Below are positions 1 to 8,156 of a stretch of DNA of 64,000 nucleotides, one piece after another. Numbering within the stretch: the first letter of the stretch is position 1; each line of letters begins with the position of its first letter. The position numbers and the translations under genes were made by a program. The stretch covers positions 1 to 64,000 of the forward strand of contig NZ_JBCGDC010000021.1 of assembly GCF_042237075.1 (NCBI RefSeq), in the 5' to 3' direction. The DNA comes from Polymorphospora lycopeni. GTDB taxonomy: Bacteria; Actinomycetota; Actinomycetes; Mycobacteriales; Micromonosporaceae. Below the pieces are notes generated by a model. The model made no database searches, was not told where the DNA came from, and saw only the letters and a list, made by a program, of their open reading frames with translations.

Positions 1-1429
1 CGCCGTCACCGAACCGGCGTTCGCCGCCCGGCCGGTCCGAGGCGGGCCGGTCGCCGCCGCGGAAGCGCCGCTCGCCCTCGGGGCGGTCGCCGAACCGGCG
101 GTAGCCACCGGCCGGCCGGTCACCACGGGAACGCTCGGGCCGGCGCGGCGCCGGCTCGTCGACCACGGGTACGCCACTGGGCTCGCGCGCCCCGGTCAGC
201 TCCGCCAGTGCCGGCTCACCGGCGCGGGTACGGGTCTCGACCGGCTCGACGCCCGCCTTGGTCAGCATCGCCAGCGTCGTCCGCCGCTGCTTGGGCAGCA
301 CCAGCGTGACCACCGCACCGGACTCGCCGGCCCGGGCGGTGCGCCCGGCCCGGTGCAGGTAGTCCTTCGGGTCCTTCGGCGGGTCGACGTGCACGACCAG
401 CGAGACGCCGTCGACGTGGATGCCACGGGCCGCCACGTCGGTGGCGACCAGCACGTTCATCCGGCCCTCTTTGAACTCGGCGAGCGTACGGGTGCGTACC
501 CGCTGGGTCTTGCCGCCGTGCAGGGCGCCGGCCCGTACGCCGACCGCGGCGAGCTGGCCGACGAGCCGGTCCACCCCCATCTGTGTGCGGGCGAACATCA
601 TGGTCCGGCCGGCGCGGGCGGCGATCGACGCGGCAACGGCGAACTTGTCGTGCGGCGGGATCAGCAGCAGGTGATGGTCCATCGTGGACACCGCAGCGGT
701 GGGCGGCGCGGTCGAGTGGGTGACCGGGTCGGTCATGAAGCGCTTGACCAGCGCGTCGACGTCGCCGTCCAGGGTGGCCGAGAACAGCAGCCGCTGGGCG
801 TGGGCCGGGGTCTTGGCCAGCAGTTCGGTCACCTCGGGCAGGAAGCCCATGTCGGCCATCTGGTCGGCCTCGTCGAGCACGGTGATCTCGACCTCGTCGA
901 GGTTGCAGACCCCGCGCGAGATCAGGTCACCGAGCCGGCCGGGCGTGGCCACGACGATCTCCACGCCCCGACGCAGCGAGTCGATCTGGCGGTCGTACGG
1001 CACCCCGCCGACGGCGGTCTTCAGGAACACCCCGAGAGCCCGGCCGAGCGGCATCAACGCGTCGTTGACCTGCATCGCCAGCTCACGGGTCGGCACCAGG
1101 ACGAGGGCCCGGGGGTGCAGCGGCCGGGCCCGGCCGCCGGCGGCGACCCGGGCCAGCATCGGCAGGCCGAAGGCCAGGGTCTTGCCCGAGCCGGTCTGAC
1201 CACGGCCGAGCACGTCCCGGCCGGCGAGCGCGTCGGGAACGGTCGCCTGCTGGATTTCGAACGGGGTGGTGATGCCCTCCCGGTGCAGCGCGCGCACGAG
1301 CGGCTCGGGCAGGCCGAGTGCGGCGAAGTCGCGGATCTGCGTCGGGGTGCCGGCGGAAGTGGTCTCGACCGGCTCGACCGGGGTTTCGAAGACGGATGGA
1401 AACGTGCTGGGATCAGCGAAGACTGTCAA
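1..1429 (-). CDS. DEAD-box ATP-dependent RNA helicase (3' end beyond window)
   Basis: An RNA helicase that unwinds structured RNA in the cytoplasm, as in ribosome assembly or mRNA decay. Motifs seen: Q motif around residue 58, Walker A GQTGSGKT at 77-84, PTRELA at 113-118, TPGR near 162, DEAD at 186-189, SAT at 217-219, ARGIHVD near 334 and HRAGRTARAG at 359-368, so both RecA lobes are complete. After about residue 400 the protein becomes an arginine/glycine/proline-rich tail (RPGGERRFGD-like), usual for RNA-binding extensions; the window edge cuts it. I chose TTG at 1429 because GAGAGG lies 5 nt upstream and no better start is seen. Cold-shock or ribosomal roles are typical of the family, but the exact substrate is unknown. 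Confidence 0.93.
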   Translation of the reverse strand, partial: MTVFADPSTFPSVFETPVEPVETTSAGTPTQIRDFAALGLPEPLVRALHREGITTPFEIQQATVPDALAGRDVLGRGQTGSGKTLAFGLPMLARVAAGGRARPLHPRALVLVPTRELAMQVNDALMPLGRALGVFLKTAVGGVPYDRQIDSLRRGVEIVVATPGRLGDLISRGVCNLDEVEITVLDEADQMADMGFLPEVTELLAKTPAHAQRLLFSATLDGDVDALVKRFMTDPVTHSTAPPTAAVSTMDHHLLLIPPHDKFAVAASIAARAGRTMMFARTQMGVDRLVGQLAAVGVRAGALHGGKTQRVRTRTLAEFKEGRMNVLVATDVAARGIHVDGVSLVVHVDPPKDPKDYLHRAGRTARAGESGAVVTLVLPKQRRTTLAMLTKAGVEPVETRTRAGEPALAELTGAREPSGVPVVDEPAPRRPERSRGDRPAGGYRRFGDRPEGERRFRGGDRPASDRPGGERRFGDG

Positions 1430-1638
1430 GAAAACCTCTCAGAGCGGGGCGCTTCTTCGCGAATGGCCCGCCACGGCTGTCAGAGTGCCGTTGAACTGCC
1501 CGCAAGATCGCCCATGGACATGCTCGTGGGCATGCCAGGTCAGTAATCGTCAACAAGTGTACGACCAGTTGCCGCACCGTGCCGCGCGGCGCTCCCAGGG
1601 GTGGGCTGGCTCACCCGGAGAGCATCGCCCGGTCACGG

Positions 1639-3909
1639 TCAGCCGACCAGAAGCCCGTCGAAGAGGGTGCCGAAGATGTCACCGGCCCCGAGCGCCACGA
1701 TCAGCCCGACGGCGATCAGGATCCCCAACCCGATCACCAGTACGACGACGACCTTCGCGGTGTTGCCCCTCGTGACCGGCTCGTCCAGCCGCCCCTGAGC
1801 GAGGATGTGGCCGGTGAGCGACCCGGTCTGCTCGATCGACTGGCCGCCGGGAACCGCGACCGTCATCTGGCCGGCGCCCGGACCGTCGCCGCCGTACACC
1901 GTGCCGCCGGCCCGCTGCCCACGGGCCCACTGGCCGTACTCCGGCGAGGTGGGCACCTCGGTCCTGGGGGCGGGACCGGCCGGCGCACCGCTGGTCGGTG
2001 CCGGGCCGCCGGGCGGGCCGCCCGCCCCGGGTACGCCGTACGGCGTGCCAACGGCCGGCAGGTGCGGCGGGGCGGTCGCACCGTACGGCGCACCGCTCGT
2101 GGGTGGCGGGCCGTGGGGTGCGCCACCGGTCGGCGGGCCGTACGGCCCGCCGCTTGTCGGAGTGCCGACCGGCGGGGCGGTGAAGGGGGCGGCGGCCGGT
2201 GGCCCGCTCGTCGGTGTGGTCGGCGGAAGCGTGTACGCCGGCAGTGACGGCGGTGGCGGGTAGACCGCTGCCGGCGGTGCGGCGGCCCGGCTGGCCGGAT
2301 CGGGCGGGCTGGCGGCCCGGCGGTTCGGGTCGGTCGGGTTGGTCGGCGCGGGCCAGGCCGGCAACGCCGGGGCAGGTACGACCACCGGCGGCGACGCGGG
2401 CCCGGCACCTGGCGTCGGCCACGCCGGCGTGCCACCCGCGGCGGCGGCCGGCGGGGGTGGGAAGGGCGGGGCCGGGTTGGGACCCGGCTGCGGTGTCGGG
2501 GGCGTGGGTGGGATGGGACCGGGTTCCGGTGCGGGTGGGACGGGCCCCGGGACCGGACCGGGTGGAACGGGCCCCGGCCCCGGCGGGACCGGCCCCGGCA
2601 GCGGGCCGGGCGGCGGTGCCGGCACCGGTGGCGTGGGCGCCGGGCCGGGGTGCTCGGGATCCGGCCGGGGCGGCGGGGACGGCTGGGACGGTTCGCCGGG
2701 GGTGGACGGTTGCGCCGGATCGTGGGGCCGGGCCGGCGGATCGGTGCGGTCGGGGGCCGCCCGGTAGACCCCCGCCCTGGCCCGGTTGGTCGCGACGGCC
2801 GCCTCGACCTCCGCGGCGCTGACGCGTTGCAGGCCCGGAACGGAGACCCGGGCGCGCGCGGCGTCACCGGACTCCGGTGCCCGCTGCGCCGGCACGAGCG
2901 GCGGAGCCGAGCTGAACGAGCTCTCGAACGGCGGCGTGCCCGATCCGGTCGCCGTCGCGGGTGCCGCCGATGCGGCCGCCGGCGCCGGACCGGTTGCCGG
3001 TGGTGTTTCCGCCGGGTTCGCCGACTCGGACCAGCCGCTGGCGAACGCCGACCACGGCGAGTCGGCTTCGGGGGCTTTCGGCTGCCGGCGCTGCAACGGT
3101 GGCAGAGCCGACGGGCCGGCCTCCGGAGCCGCTGGGGCCGGGTCGGCCGCCGGCGGGGTGCTGGCCGCGGCCGGCTGTGGCGGCAGGCTCGCTCCCGTCG
3201 GCGGGGCGGCGGGCTCGGCCCGGCTTTCGGCGGCGGCCGGCCGCAGGTCGCCGGCACGGTAGGTGCGTCCGGGCTGGACCGGTGTGGCCAGCCGGGCGAC
3301 CTCTTCGGCCGACGCGGCGGTGCCGGCCGAGACGGTGGCCCGCCCGACGACGGCCCGGCCGGCGGACCGCTCGACCATCGGCCGTTCGGCGGTCGCGGGT
3401 ACGGGTTCTGCGGGCTGGGGCGTCGCCACCGGAGCCGCCGGAGCGGAGGTGACGGGCGGCGCGGAGACAGCGGGGGGTGCGGAGACAACGGGGGGTGCGG
3501 AAGCGACCGGTGGCGCGGAAGTGACGGGCGGTGCGGGAATGACCGGTGGCGCGGTAACGACGGGCGGTGCGGAAGTGACGGGGGGTGCGGAGACCGGGGG
3601 CACTGCGGCGACGGGCGGCGTGGATACCGCCGGCGGACCCGAAACCGGTGGCGGCACGGCGGTGACCTGCGACGGGACCGGCTCCGGTGCGGCGAGGCCC
3701 GGCCACAGCGCGCCCGTCGGGGGCGGCGGTGGCGGCTCGTACAGGTCGGGCAGCTCTTCGGCCGGTGCGTCGGGCAGCGCGGTGCCGACCGGCGGCGGTG
3801 GGGGCAGGGGCGGCAGGTCGGCGGCTGGTGTGGCCGCCGGTTGCTCAGGGGCGTCGGCCGCCGCCGGGCGGGGCCGGTCCGCGTACGGCGGAACCCGCTC
3901 TTCGTCCAT
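1639..3909 (-). CDS. Proline-rich protein with one C-terminal membrane segment
   Basis: Not a family I recognise. The 756-residue protein is dominated by Pro, Ala, Gly and Thr. It has a six-residue repeat (APPVTS type) at residues 108-155, a second Pro/Gly zone around 440-500, and near the C-terminus a single hydrophobic helix (KVVVVLVIGLGILIAVGLIV) followed by about 20 residues. There is no N-terminal signal peptide, so a cytoplasmic or tail-anchored disordered protein is the simplest reading. ATG at 3909 has GGGAGG 5 nt upstream. The opposite strand is also open for long stretches, but those frames read as Arg/Gly-rich noise and lack a ribosome-binding site. It lies just downstream of the NlpC/P60 gene on the same strand, 115 bp apart, so a cell-envelope link is possible but unproven. 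Confidence 0.75.
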   Translation of the reverse strand: MDEERVPPYADRPRPAAADAPEQPAATPAADLPPLPPPPPVGTALPDAPAEELPDLYEPPPPPPTGALWPGLAAPEPVPSQVTAVPPPVSGPPAVSTPPVAAVPPVSAPPVTSAPPVVTAPPVIPAPPVTSAPPVASAPPVVSAPPAVSAPPVTSAPAAPVATPQPAEPVPATAERPMVERSAGRAVVGRATVSAGTAASAEEVARLATPVQPGRTYRAGDLRPAAAESRAEPAAPPTGASLPPQPAAASTPPAADPAPAAPEAGPSALPPLQRRQPKAPEADSPWSAFASGWSESANPAETPPATGPAPAAASAAPATATGSGTPPFESSFSSAPPLVPAQRAPESGDAARARVSVPGLQRVSAAEVEAAVATNRARAGVYRAAPDRTDPPARPHDPAQPSTPGEPSQPSPPPRPDPEHPGPAPTPPVPAPPPGPLPGPVPPGPGPVPPGPVPGPVPPAPEPGPIPPTPPTPQPGPNPAPPFPPPPAAAAGGTPAWPTPGAGPASPPVVVPAPALPAWPAPTNPTDPNRRAASPPDPASRAAAPPAAVYPPPPSLPAYTLPPTTPTSGPPAAAPFTAPPVGTPTSGGPYGPPTGGAPHGPPPTSGAPYGATAPPHLPAVGTPYGVPGAGGPPGGPAPTSGAPAGPAPRTEVPTSPEYGQWARGQRAGGTVYGGDGPGAGQMTVAVPGGQSIEQTGSLTGHILAQGRLDEPVTRGNTAKVVVVLVIGLGILIAVGLIVALGAGDIFGTLFDGLLVG
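3445..3588 (-). repeat. 18-bp tandem coding repeat (APPVxS hexapeptide, 8 copies)
   Basis: Eight in-frame copies of an 18-bp unit encode APPVTS, APPVVT, APPVIP, APPVTS, APPVAS, APPVVS, APPAVS and APPVTS, residues 108-155 of the proline-rich protein. Copies differ mainly in the fifth residue, so the array has drifted rather than just expanded. Confidence 0.85.
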
Positions 3910-4024
3910 CAGTGCCTCCCGCGCCCACGCCCTGCCCAGCTCCAGACGCCGGCAGCAGAGCGAACCTCACCGTCCACCGTGCCACATCACGGCGAACGAG
4001 CACAGCCGGAGTGCGACGGACCTG

Positions 4025-5620
4025 TCAGCGACCCGACGTCGAACTCGGCGTCGGCGAGCCGCCGGACGGCGCCGCGCTGACCCGCTGGCTCGCCGAAGCG
4101 GTCGCCGAGGCGCTGCCGCTGGCCGAGGCGCTGGTGCTCGCCGACGCGGACGTTCCCGCGCTGGCCGAGGCCGAGGTGCCGGCGGTCGGCTCCGGGTTGG
4201 TAGTCGGTCCCGGGTGGGTCGTCGGCTCGGCGGGCTCGGTCGGGCTGGGCGGCGTGGACGGGCTCGGCGTGGTCGGGTTCGGCGTCGGGGTGGTCGGACC
4301 CGGGGTCGGGGTGGTCGGACCCGGGGTCGGGGTGGTCGGCCGTGGCGTCGGCGTGGTCGGACCCGGGGTGGGCGTCGTCGGGCGCGGAGTCGGACTCGGC
4401 GACGTCGGGGGCTTGTTCGGTGCCGGCAGCGCGTCGAAGACCCGGGTGGCGCCGAAGAAGCGCGACCACCAGACGGTCGAGACCTTGACCACGTCGCCGG
4501 TGGTCGGCGAATGGACCATCTTGCCGCCGCCGATGTACATGCCGACGTGGTGGATGTCCTGCCACCTGTTGCTGCTGGAGAAGAAGAGCATGTCGCCGGG
4601 GAGGAGCTGGGTGCGGGCCACCGGCTTGTTACGGGTGCCGTAGTACTGGTCCTTGGCGACCCGGTTCAGCGTGTGGCCGACCGACCGGTAGGCGGCCCAC
4701 ATCAGCCCGGAGCAGTCGAAGCGGTGCGGCCCCTCGGCCGCCCACTCGTACGGCTTGCCGCGCTGGGCCAGGGCGTAGTTCACGGCGCCGACCGCCTTGG
4801 GGTTGGCGACCTTGCCCGCGACGCTTCCGCTGCCGTCGTAGCCGGGTGCGAGCTGCTGCTCCTGGGCGTCCCGCTGCTGTTCGGCGAGCAGGACCTGGGC
4901 CTGGTTCTGCTGCATCAACGACTGCAGCGTGGATTCCTGCTGGCGGTGGGTCGTCGCGAGGGTGTTGTATTGCCCGACCAGGCCCTGCGCGACGGTGTTG
5001 GCGGCCAGGTAGGCCTGATTGGCGGCCTGCTCGGCGGCGCGGGCGCGGGCGACCTCGCGGGCCGCGGCGCCGGTGTCGGCGCCGGTCTGGGCGCCCTTCT
5101 GGATCCGGGAGAGCGCGCCGCGGCCGTGCAGGTCGGTGCCGAAGGTGCCGGGCGGCATGGCGGCCGCGTCCTTGAGCGCGTCGGTCGCGCTCTGGTCGGC
5201 CAGCCCCTCGGCCCTGGCGAGGTCTTCGCGGGCGGTGCGCAGGGTGGCTTCGGCATTGGTCAGCGTGGTGGTCGCGGCGTCCCGGTCGATCTGGAGCTTG
5301 AGGAGCTGGTCGCTGATCCGGCCGTATTCGATCTGCTTGGCCATGATGTCGGCGGCCAGCGGACCGTTGACGGTCGGCACCGTCGGGGTGCCCGTGCCGC
5401 CGCTCGGGGTCGTGGTGCCGGGCAGTTGGAAGGGGCCGGTCGGCAGCGGCCGGCTGCCGCTGTCCGGGATCGTCGTCGGCAGGGGCGGATCGGCGTACGC
5501 GGGTGCGGCGAGCGCCATCGTCGCGGCGGCGGCGAGAAGAGCGGACCAGGCCACCGGTCGCAGAACGAAGCTGATCGTGCCGTCCTGTCGGCGGTGCCGC
5601 CTGGAGTTCTTCTTGGCCAT
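4025..5620 (-). CDS. Secreted NlpC/P60 peptidoglycan endopeptidase with coiled coil and repetitive tail
   Basis: A cell-wall hydrolase of the RipA type that cuts peptide stems of peptidoglycan outside the membrane. Order of parts: signal peptide in residues 1-43 (basic start, hydrophobic 24-40, AYA cleavage site); a long Ala/Gln-rich coiled coil about 88-250; an NlpC/P60 domain about 274-395 with catalytic Cys303 (FDCSGL), His358 (HHVG) and His370; then a tail with PTTPTPG-type heptapeptides (414-455) and a Ser/Ala-rich stretch (482-512). The tail may thread the cell wall, but I see no anchor motif. In this family the coiled coil often restrains the active site. It is divergent from mqnE, and its 5' leader holds a perfect hairpin at 5644-5664. 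ATG at 5620 has a purine-rich GGGGCAGGG directly upstream. Confidence 0.92.
   Translation of the reverse strand: MAKKNSRRHRRQDGTISFVLRPVAWSALLAAAATMALAAPAYADPPLPTTIPDSGSRPLPTGPFQLPGTTTPSGGTGTPTVPTVNGPLAADIMAKQIEYGRISDQLLKLQIDRDAATTTLTNAEATLRTAREDLARAEGLADQSATDALKDAAAMPPGTFGTDLHGRGALSRIQKGAQTGADTGAAAREVARARAAEQAANQAYLAANTVAQGLVGQYNTLATTHRQQESTLQSLMQQNQAQVLLAEQQRDAQEQQLAPGYDGSGSVAGKVANPKAVGAVNYALAQRGKPYEWAAEGPHRFDCSGLMWAAYRSVGHTLNRVAKDQYYGTRNKPVARTQLLPGDMLFFSSSNRWQDIHHVGMYIGGGKMVHSPTTGDVVKVSTVWWSRFFGATRVFDALPAPNKPPTSPSPTPRPTTPTPGPTTPTPRPTTPTPGPTTPTPGPTTPTPNPTTPSPSTPPSPTEPAEPTTHPGPTTNPEPTAGTSASASAGTSASASTSASASGSASATASASQRVSAAPSGGSPTPSSTSGR
4256..4381 (-). repeat. 21-bp tandem coding repeat (PTTPTPx heptapeptide)
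   Basis: Six adjacent 21-bp units encode PTTPTPG/R/N heptapeptides (residues 414-455) in the tail of the NlpC/P60 protein; the last copy has diverged to PTTPSPS. Several adjacent copies are almost identical in DNA, which makes copy-number change by slippage likely. Confidence 0.85.
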
Positions 5621-5643
5621 CCCTGCCCCGTCCGGTGGGTAAC

Positions 5644-5664
5644 CGCCCCGCTGGTAGCGGGGCG
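5644..5664 (-). promoter_or_regulatory. Hairpin in the 5' leader of the NlpC/P60 gene
   Basis: Perfect 9-bp inverted repeat (CGCCCCGCT and AGCGGGGCG, 3-nt loop) 24 nt upstream of the ATG at 5620. It would fold in the mRNA leader close to the ribosome-binding site. I looked for the conserved pieces of the c-di-AMP riboswitch common before actinobacterial NlpC/Rpf genes and did not find them, so it is listed only as a leader hairpin. Confidence 0.45.
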
Positions 5665-5816
5665 AGGTGTGACGCCGCGCGGTCGTGGCGTCCCAATTTT
5701 TCTTACCGCACCGGCGCCACTCCTGTCGATTGGGTCACGGGTAACAGGTACCTGAGAAGTTGGTGAAGTGGGTCGCTGCTCACCGGCCGACGGTCGGCGG
5801 ATCCCCCGTCGGGACG

Positions 5817-5822
5817 TAGGCT
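5817..5822 (+). promoter_or_regulatory. Candidate -10 element of mqnE (TAGGCT)
   Basis: TAGGCT lies inside GACGTAGGCTCTGACC. The same 16-bp string, apart from one base, occurs just before mqnC (29951-29966). The match between two genes of one pathway suggests a shared promoter type. Here transcription would begin about 30 nt before the ATG. Confidence 0.45.
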
Positions 5823-5858
5823 CTGACCGGGAAGTTGGCCGGAAGGGGCGTTGCGGGC

Positions 5859-7028
5859 ATGGATGTCGGACGAAAGCGCGAGCTGGAGGAGAAGGTCTAC
5901 GCGGGGGAGCGACTGACCCGCGAGGACGGCGAGGCGCTCTACGACAGCGACGACCTGGCCTGGCTCGGCCGGCTGGCGCACCACCGACGTACGGAGTTGA
6001 ACGGCGATCGGGTGATGTTCAACGTCAACCGGCACCTCAACCTGACGAACGTCTGCAGTGCCTCCTGCGCCTATTGCTCTTTCCAGCGCAAACCGGGCGA
6101 GAAGGATGCGTACACGATGCGTATCGAGGAGGCGGTCCGCAAGGCCAAGGAGATGGAGGACGAGCAGCTCACCGAGCTGCACATCGTCAACGGCCTGCAC
6201 CCGACCCTGCCCTGGCGCTACTACCCGAAGGTGCTGCGCGAGCTGAAGGCCGCCCTGCCGAAGGTCAAGCTCAAGGCGTTCACGGCGACCGAGGTCCAGT
6301 GGTTCGAGAAGATCAGCGGCCTGCCGGCCAGCGAGATCCTCGACGAGTTGATGGACGCCGGGCTGGAGTCGCTGACCGGTGGCGGTGCCGAGATCTTCGA
6401 CTGGGAGGTCCGGCAGCACATCGTCGACCACGCCTGCCACTGGGAGGACTGGTCGCGGATCCACCGGCTGGCCCACGAGAAGGGGCTGCGTACGCCGTCG
6501 ACGATGCTCTACGGCCACATCGAGGAGCCGCGCCACCGGGTCGACCACGTGCTGCGGCTGCGTGAGCTGCAGGACGAGACGGGCGGCTTCACGGTCTTCA
6601 TCCCGTTGCGCTACCAGCACGACTTCGTCGACTCCGCCGATGGCAAGATCCGCAACCGGATCCAGGCCCGTACGACGATGGCGTCCCCGGCCGAGTCGCT
6701 GAAGACCTTCGCCGTGTCCCGGCTGATGCTCGACAACATCCCGCACCTCAAATGCTTCTGGGTGATGCACGGCCTGTCGGTGGCCCAGTTGTCGCTCAAC
6801 TTCGGCGTCGACGACCTGGACGGTTCGGTGGTCGAATACAAGATCACCCACGACGCCGACTCGTACGGCACGCCCAACACCATGCACCGCGACGACCTGC
6901 TGCACCTGATCTGGGACGCCGGCTTCCGGCCGGTCGAGCGGGACACCCGCTACAACGTGGTCCACGAGTACGACGCCCCGCCGTCGCTCGCCGAACGGCG
7001 GGCCGAGCCGCAGCAGGTCTGGGCCTGA
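5859..7028 (+). CDS. mqnE: Aminodeoxyfutalosine synthase MqnE (radical SAM)
   Basis: Joins the MqnA product, 3-(1-carboxyvinyloxy)benzoate, to an adenosyl radical from S-adenosylmethionine to form 6-amino-6-deoxyfutalosine, in the futalosine route to menaquinone. The radical-SAM cluster motif CSASCAYC is at residues 66-73, following the typical NVNRHLNLTNVC lead-in. The 389-residue length fits the family. An in-frame TTG at 5835 would extend the protein, but ATG at 5859 gives the expected MDVGRKRELEEKV start and has GGAAGGGG upstream, so I chose ATG. mqnA (22874) and mqnC (29968) lie elsewhere in the window, so the pathway genes are clustered but not in one operon. Two small membrane-protein genes follow on the same strand. 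Confidence 0.95.
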   Translation: MDVGRKRELEEKVYAGERLTREDGEALYDSDDLAWLGRLAHHRRTELNGDRVMFNVNRHLNLTNVCSASCAYCSFQRKPGEKDAYTMRIEEAVRKAKEMEDEQLTELHIVNGLHPTLPWRYYPKVLRELKAALPKVKLKAFTATEVQWFEKISGLPASEILDELMDAGLESLTGGGAEIFDWEVRQHIVDHACHWEDWSRIHRLAHEKGLRTPSTMLYGHIEEPRHRVDHVLRLRELQDETGGFTVFIPLRYQHDFVDSADGKIRNRIQARTTMASPAESLKTFAVSRLMLDNIPHLKCFWVMHGLSVAQLSLNFGVDDLDGSVVEYKITHDADSYGTPNTMHRDDLLHLIWDAGFRPVERDTRYNVVHEYDAPPSLAERRAEPQQVWA

Positions 7029-7039
7029 CGCACCGTCCC

Positions 7040-7070
7040 ACCCGCCCGTGACCTGCCGGTCCGGGCGGGT
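7040..7070 (+). terminator. Probable terminator after mqnE
   Basis: Perfect 9-bp stem (ACCCGCCCG / CGGGCGGGT) with a 13-nt loop, 12 nt after the mqnE stop. There is no T-tract, as is common for intrinsic terminators in high-GC actinobacteria. Confidence 0.5.
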
Positions 7071-7165
7071 GACCGGACGCCGCCCCGGCCCGGCTACCCT
7101 CGACTGGTCATGAGTGAGCGAATCGGTCGGCCCAGGCTCGTCCGTGACGGCTGCGGGCGGCCGTC

Positions 7166-7588
7166 ATGACCGAGGAGAAGACCACCTATCCCCGGCGGGA
7201 CGCCGAGGGCCGCATAGAGCATCTACCCGACCTGCTCGGGGTGGCCCTGGCGGGCCTGGTCATCGGCGTGCTCGCGCTGGTGGTCTTCGACGCCGGGTTC
7301 GCGCTGATGGGGCTGGGCGAGTTCGGTCGGGCCAACGGCTGGCTGGCGATCATCCTGCCGGCGTGGATCTTCGTCGAGGAGTTCCGGGCATGGTCGTACG
7401 GGCCGGCCCGGATCGCGGCGGCCCTGGTCGCCGCCGCCGTGTCGATCACCGCCGGGCTGCTGGCCGCCGGCCTCGCCGAGGAGTTGCCGGCACTGGCGTC
7501 GGGTTCGCTCGCGGCCGGGGTGTTCGCGCTGGTCTACTCGTTGATCTGGTTCTACGGCATCCGGTGGCTGGCCCACCGGGTCGGCTGA
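7166..7588 (+). CDS. Small four-helix membrane protein of unknown function
   Basis: A 140-residue protein with about four predicted membrane segments (near 25-47, 58-73, 82-103 and 110-132) after a charged 20-residue N-terminus. No catalytic or transport motif is visible, and I do not recognise the family. Its ATG is preceded by a poor ribosome-binding site and sits just after a partial copy (7110-7136) of the dispersed repeat described at 7610. It lies between mqnE and a DUF4229-like gene on the same strand. A role near menaquinone synthesis or respiration can only be guessed from location. Confidence 0.8.
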   Translation: MTEEKTTYPRRDAEGRIEHLPDLLGVALAGLVIGVLALVVFDAGFALMGLGEFGRANGWLAIILPAWIFVEEFRAWSYGPARIAAALVAAAVSITAGLLAAGLAEELPALASGSLAAGVFALVYSLIWFYGIRWLAHRVG

Positions 7589-7609
7589 TCGAAGTTGTCA
7601 TGAGCGGGC

Positions 7610-7783
7610 GCGAGGCGAGGAGTTGTCATGAGTGAGCGTGGCGAGCGAATCGGCTGGCGCAGGGTGACTCATGGCAAATGTGAGCGAGGCGAGGAGTTGT
7701 CATGAGTGAGCGTGGCGAGCGAATCGACTGGCGCAGGGTGACTCATGGCAAATGTGAGCGAAGCGAGGAGTGGTCATGAGTCC
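7610..7783 (+). repeat. 74-bp tandem repeat at a gene junction (2.3 copies)
   Basis: Units begin at 7610, 7684 and 7758, an exact 74-bp period; the first two differ at very few positions (for example CGGCTGG versus CGACTGG) and the third is partial. Each unit begins GCGAGGCGAGGAGTTGTCAT and contains GAGGAG followed by an ATG. The truncated third copy supplies the ribosome-binding site and ATG of the next gene (7776). A related fragment sits at 7110-7136. Confidence 0.9.
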
Positions 7784-8105
7784 CGGGGTTAAGTACACGC
7801 TGGGCCGGCTCGGGTTGTTCCTGGCGGTCGCGCTGGTGCTGTGGCCGGTTCCCCTGAACCTCTTCGTCAAGCTCATGCTGGCGGTGATCATCTCGGCGGC
7901 GCTGGCCTTCTTCCTGCTGCGCGGGCTGCGCGACCAGATGGCGGAGCAGTTGTCCGACAGCGTCACCCGGCGTCGTACCGAGAAGGAGAAGTTGCGTTCG
8001 GCGCTGGCCGGTGACGACCAGGCGGCCGGCAGCACGTCCGCGACCGGCGACGCCTCGACCGACGACGCGGCCGCCGGCAAGCGGTCGCCGGACGCGGACC
8101 GCTGA
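7776..8105 (+). CDS. DUF4229-like small membrane protein
   Basis: A 109-residue protein with two membrane helices (about residues 10-26 and 31-49), then a charged segment (LRDQMAEQLSDSVTRRRTEKEK) and an Ala/Asp/Ser-rich disordered tail. This layout matches the actinobacterial DUF4229 family, whose function is unknown. GTG at 7770 is also in frame, but ATG at 7776 has GAGGAG 6 nt upstream and is preferred. Both that ribosome-binding site and the ATG belong to the third, partial copy of the 74-bp repeat, so the start region appears to be derived from the repeat. Confidence 0.82.
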   Translation: MSPGVKYTLGRLGLFLAVALVLWPVPLNLFVKLMLAVIISAALAFFLLRGLRDQMAEQLSDSVTRRRTEKEKLRSALAGDDQAAGSTSATGDASTDDAAAGKRSPDADR

Positions 8106-8113
8106 CGTACGGC

Positions 8114-8149
8114 GGGTCCGGCGCGGGCATCGTCGACCGCGCCGGACCC
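8114..8149. terminator. Bidirectional terminator between convergent genes
   Basis: Perfect 12-bp stem (GGGTCCGGCGCG / CGCGCCGGACCC) with a 12-nt loop, exactly between the stop of the DUF4229-like gene (8105) and the stop of the convergent peptidase gene (8157). Confidence 0.75.
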
Positions 8150-8156
8150 ACCGGGC

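Noticed and set aside
3263..5755. Very long plus-strand reading frame opposite the NlpC/P60 and proline-rich genes
   Set aside because: It is an Arg/Gly-rich mirror frame caused by high GC, with no ribosome-binding site or domain. The minus strand has a signal peptide, catalytic residues and good starts.
5621..5760. c-di-AMP (ydaO-type) riboswitch before the NlpC/P60 gene
   Set aside because: Such riboswitches are common before these genes, but the conserved core pieces are not present; only a simple hairpin is seen.
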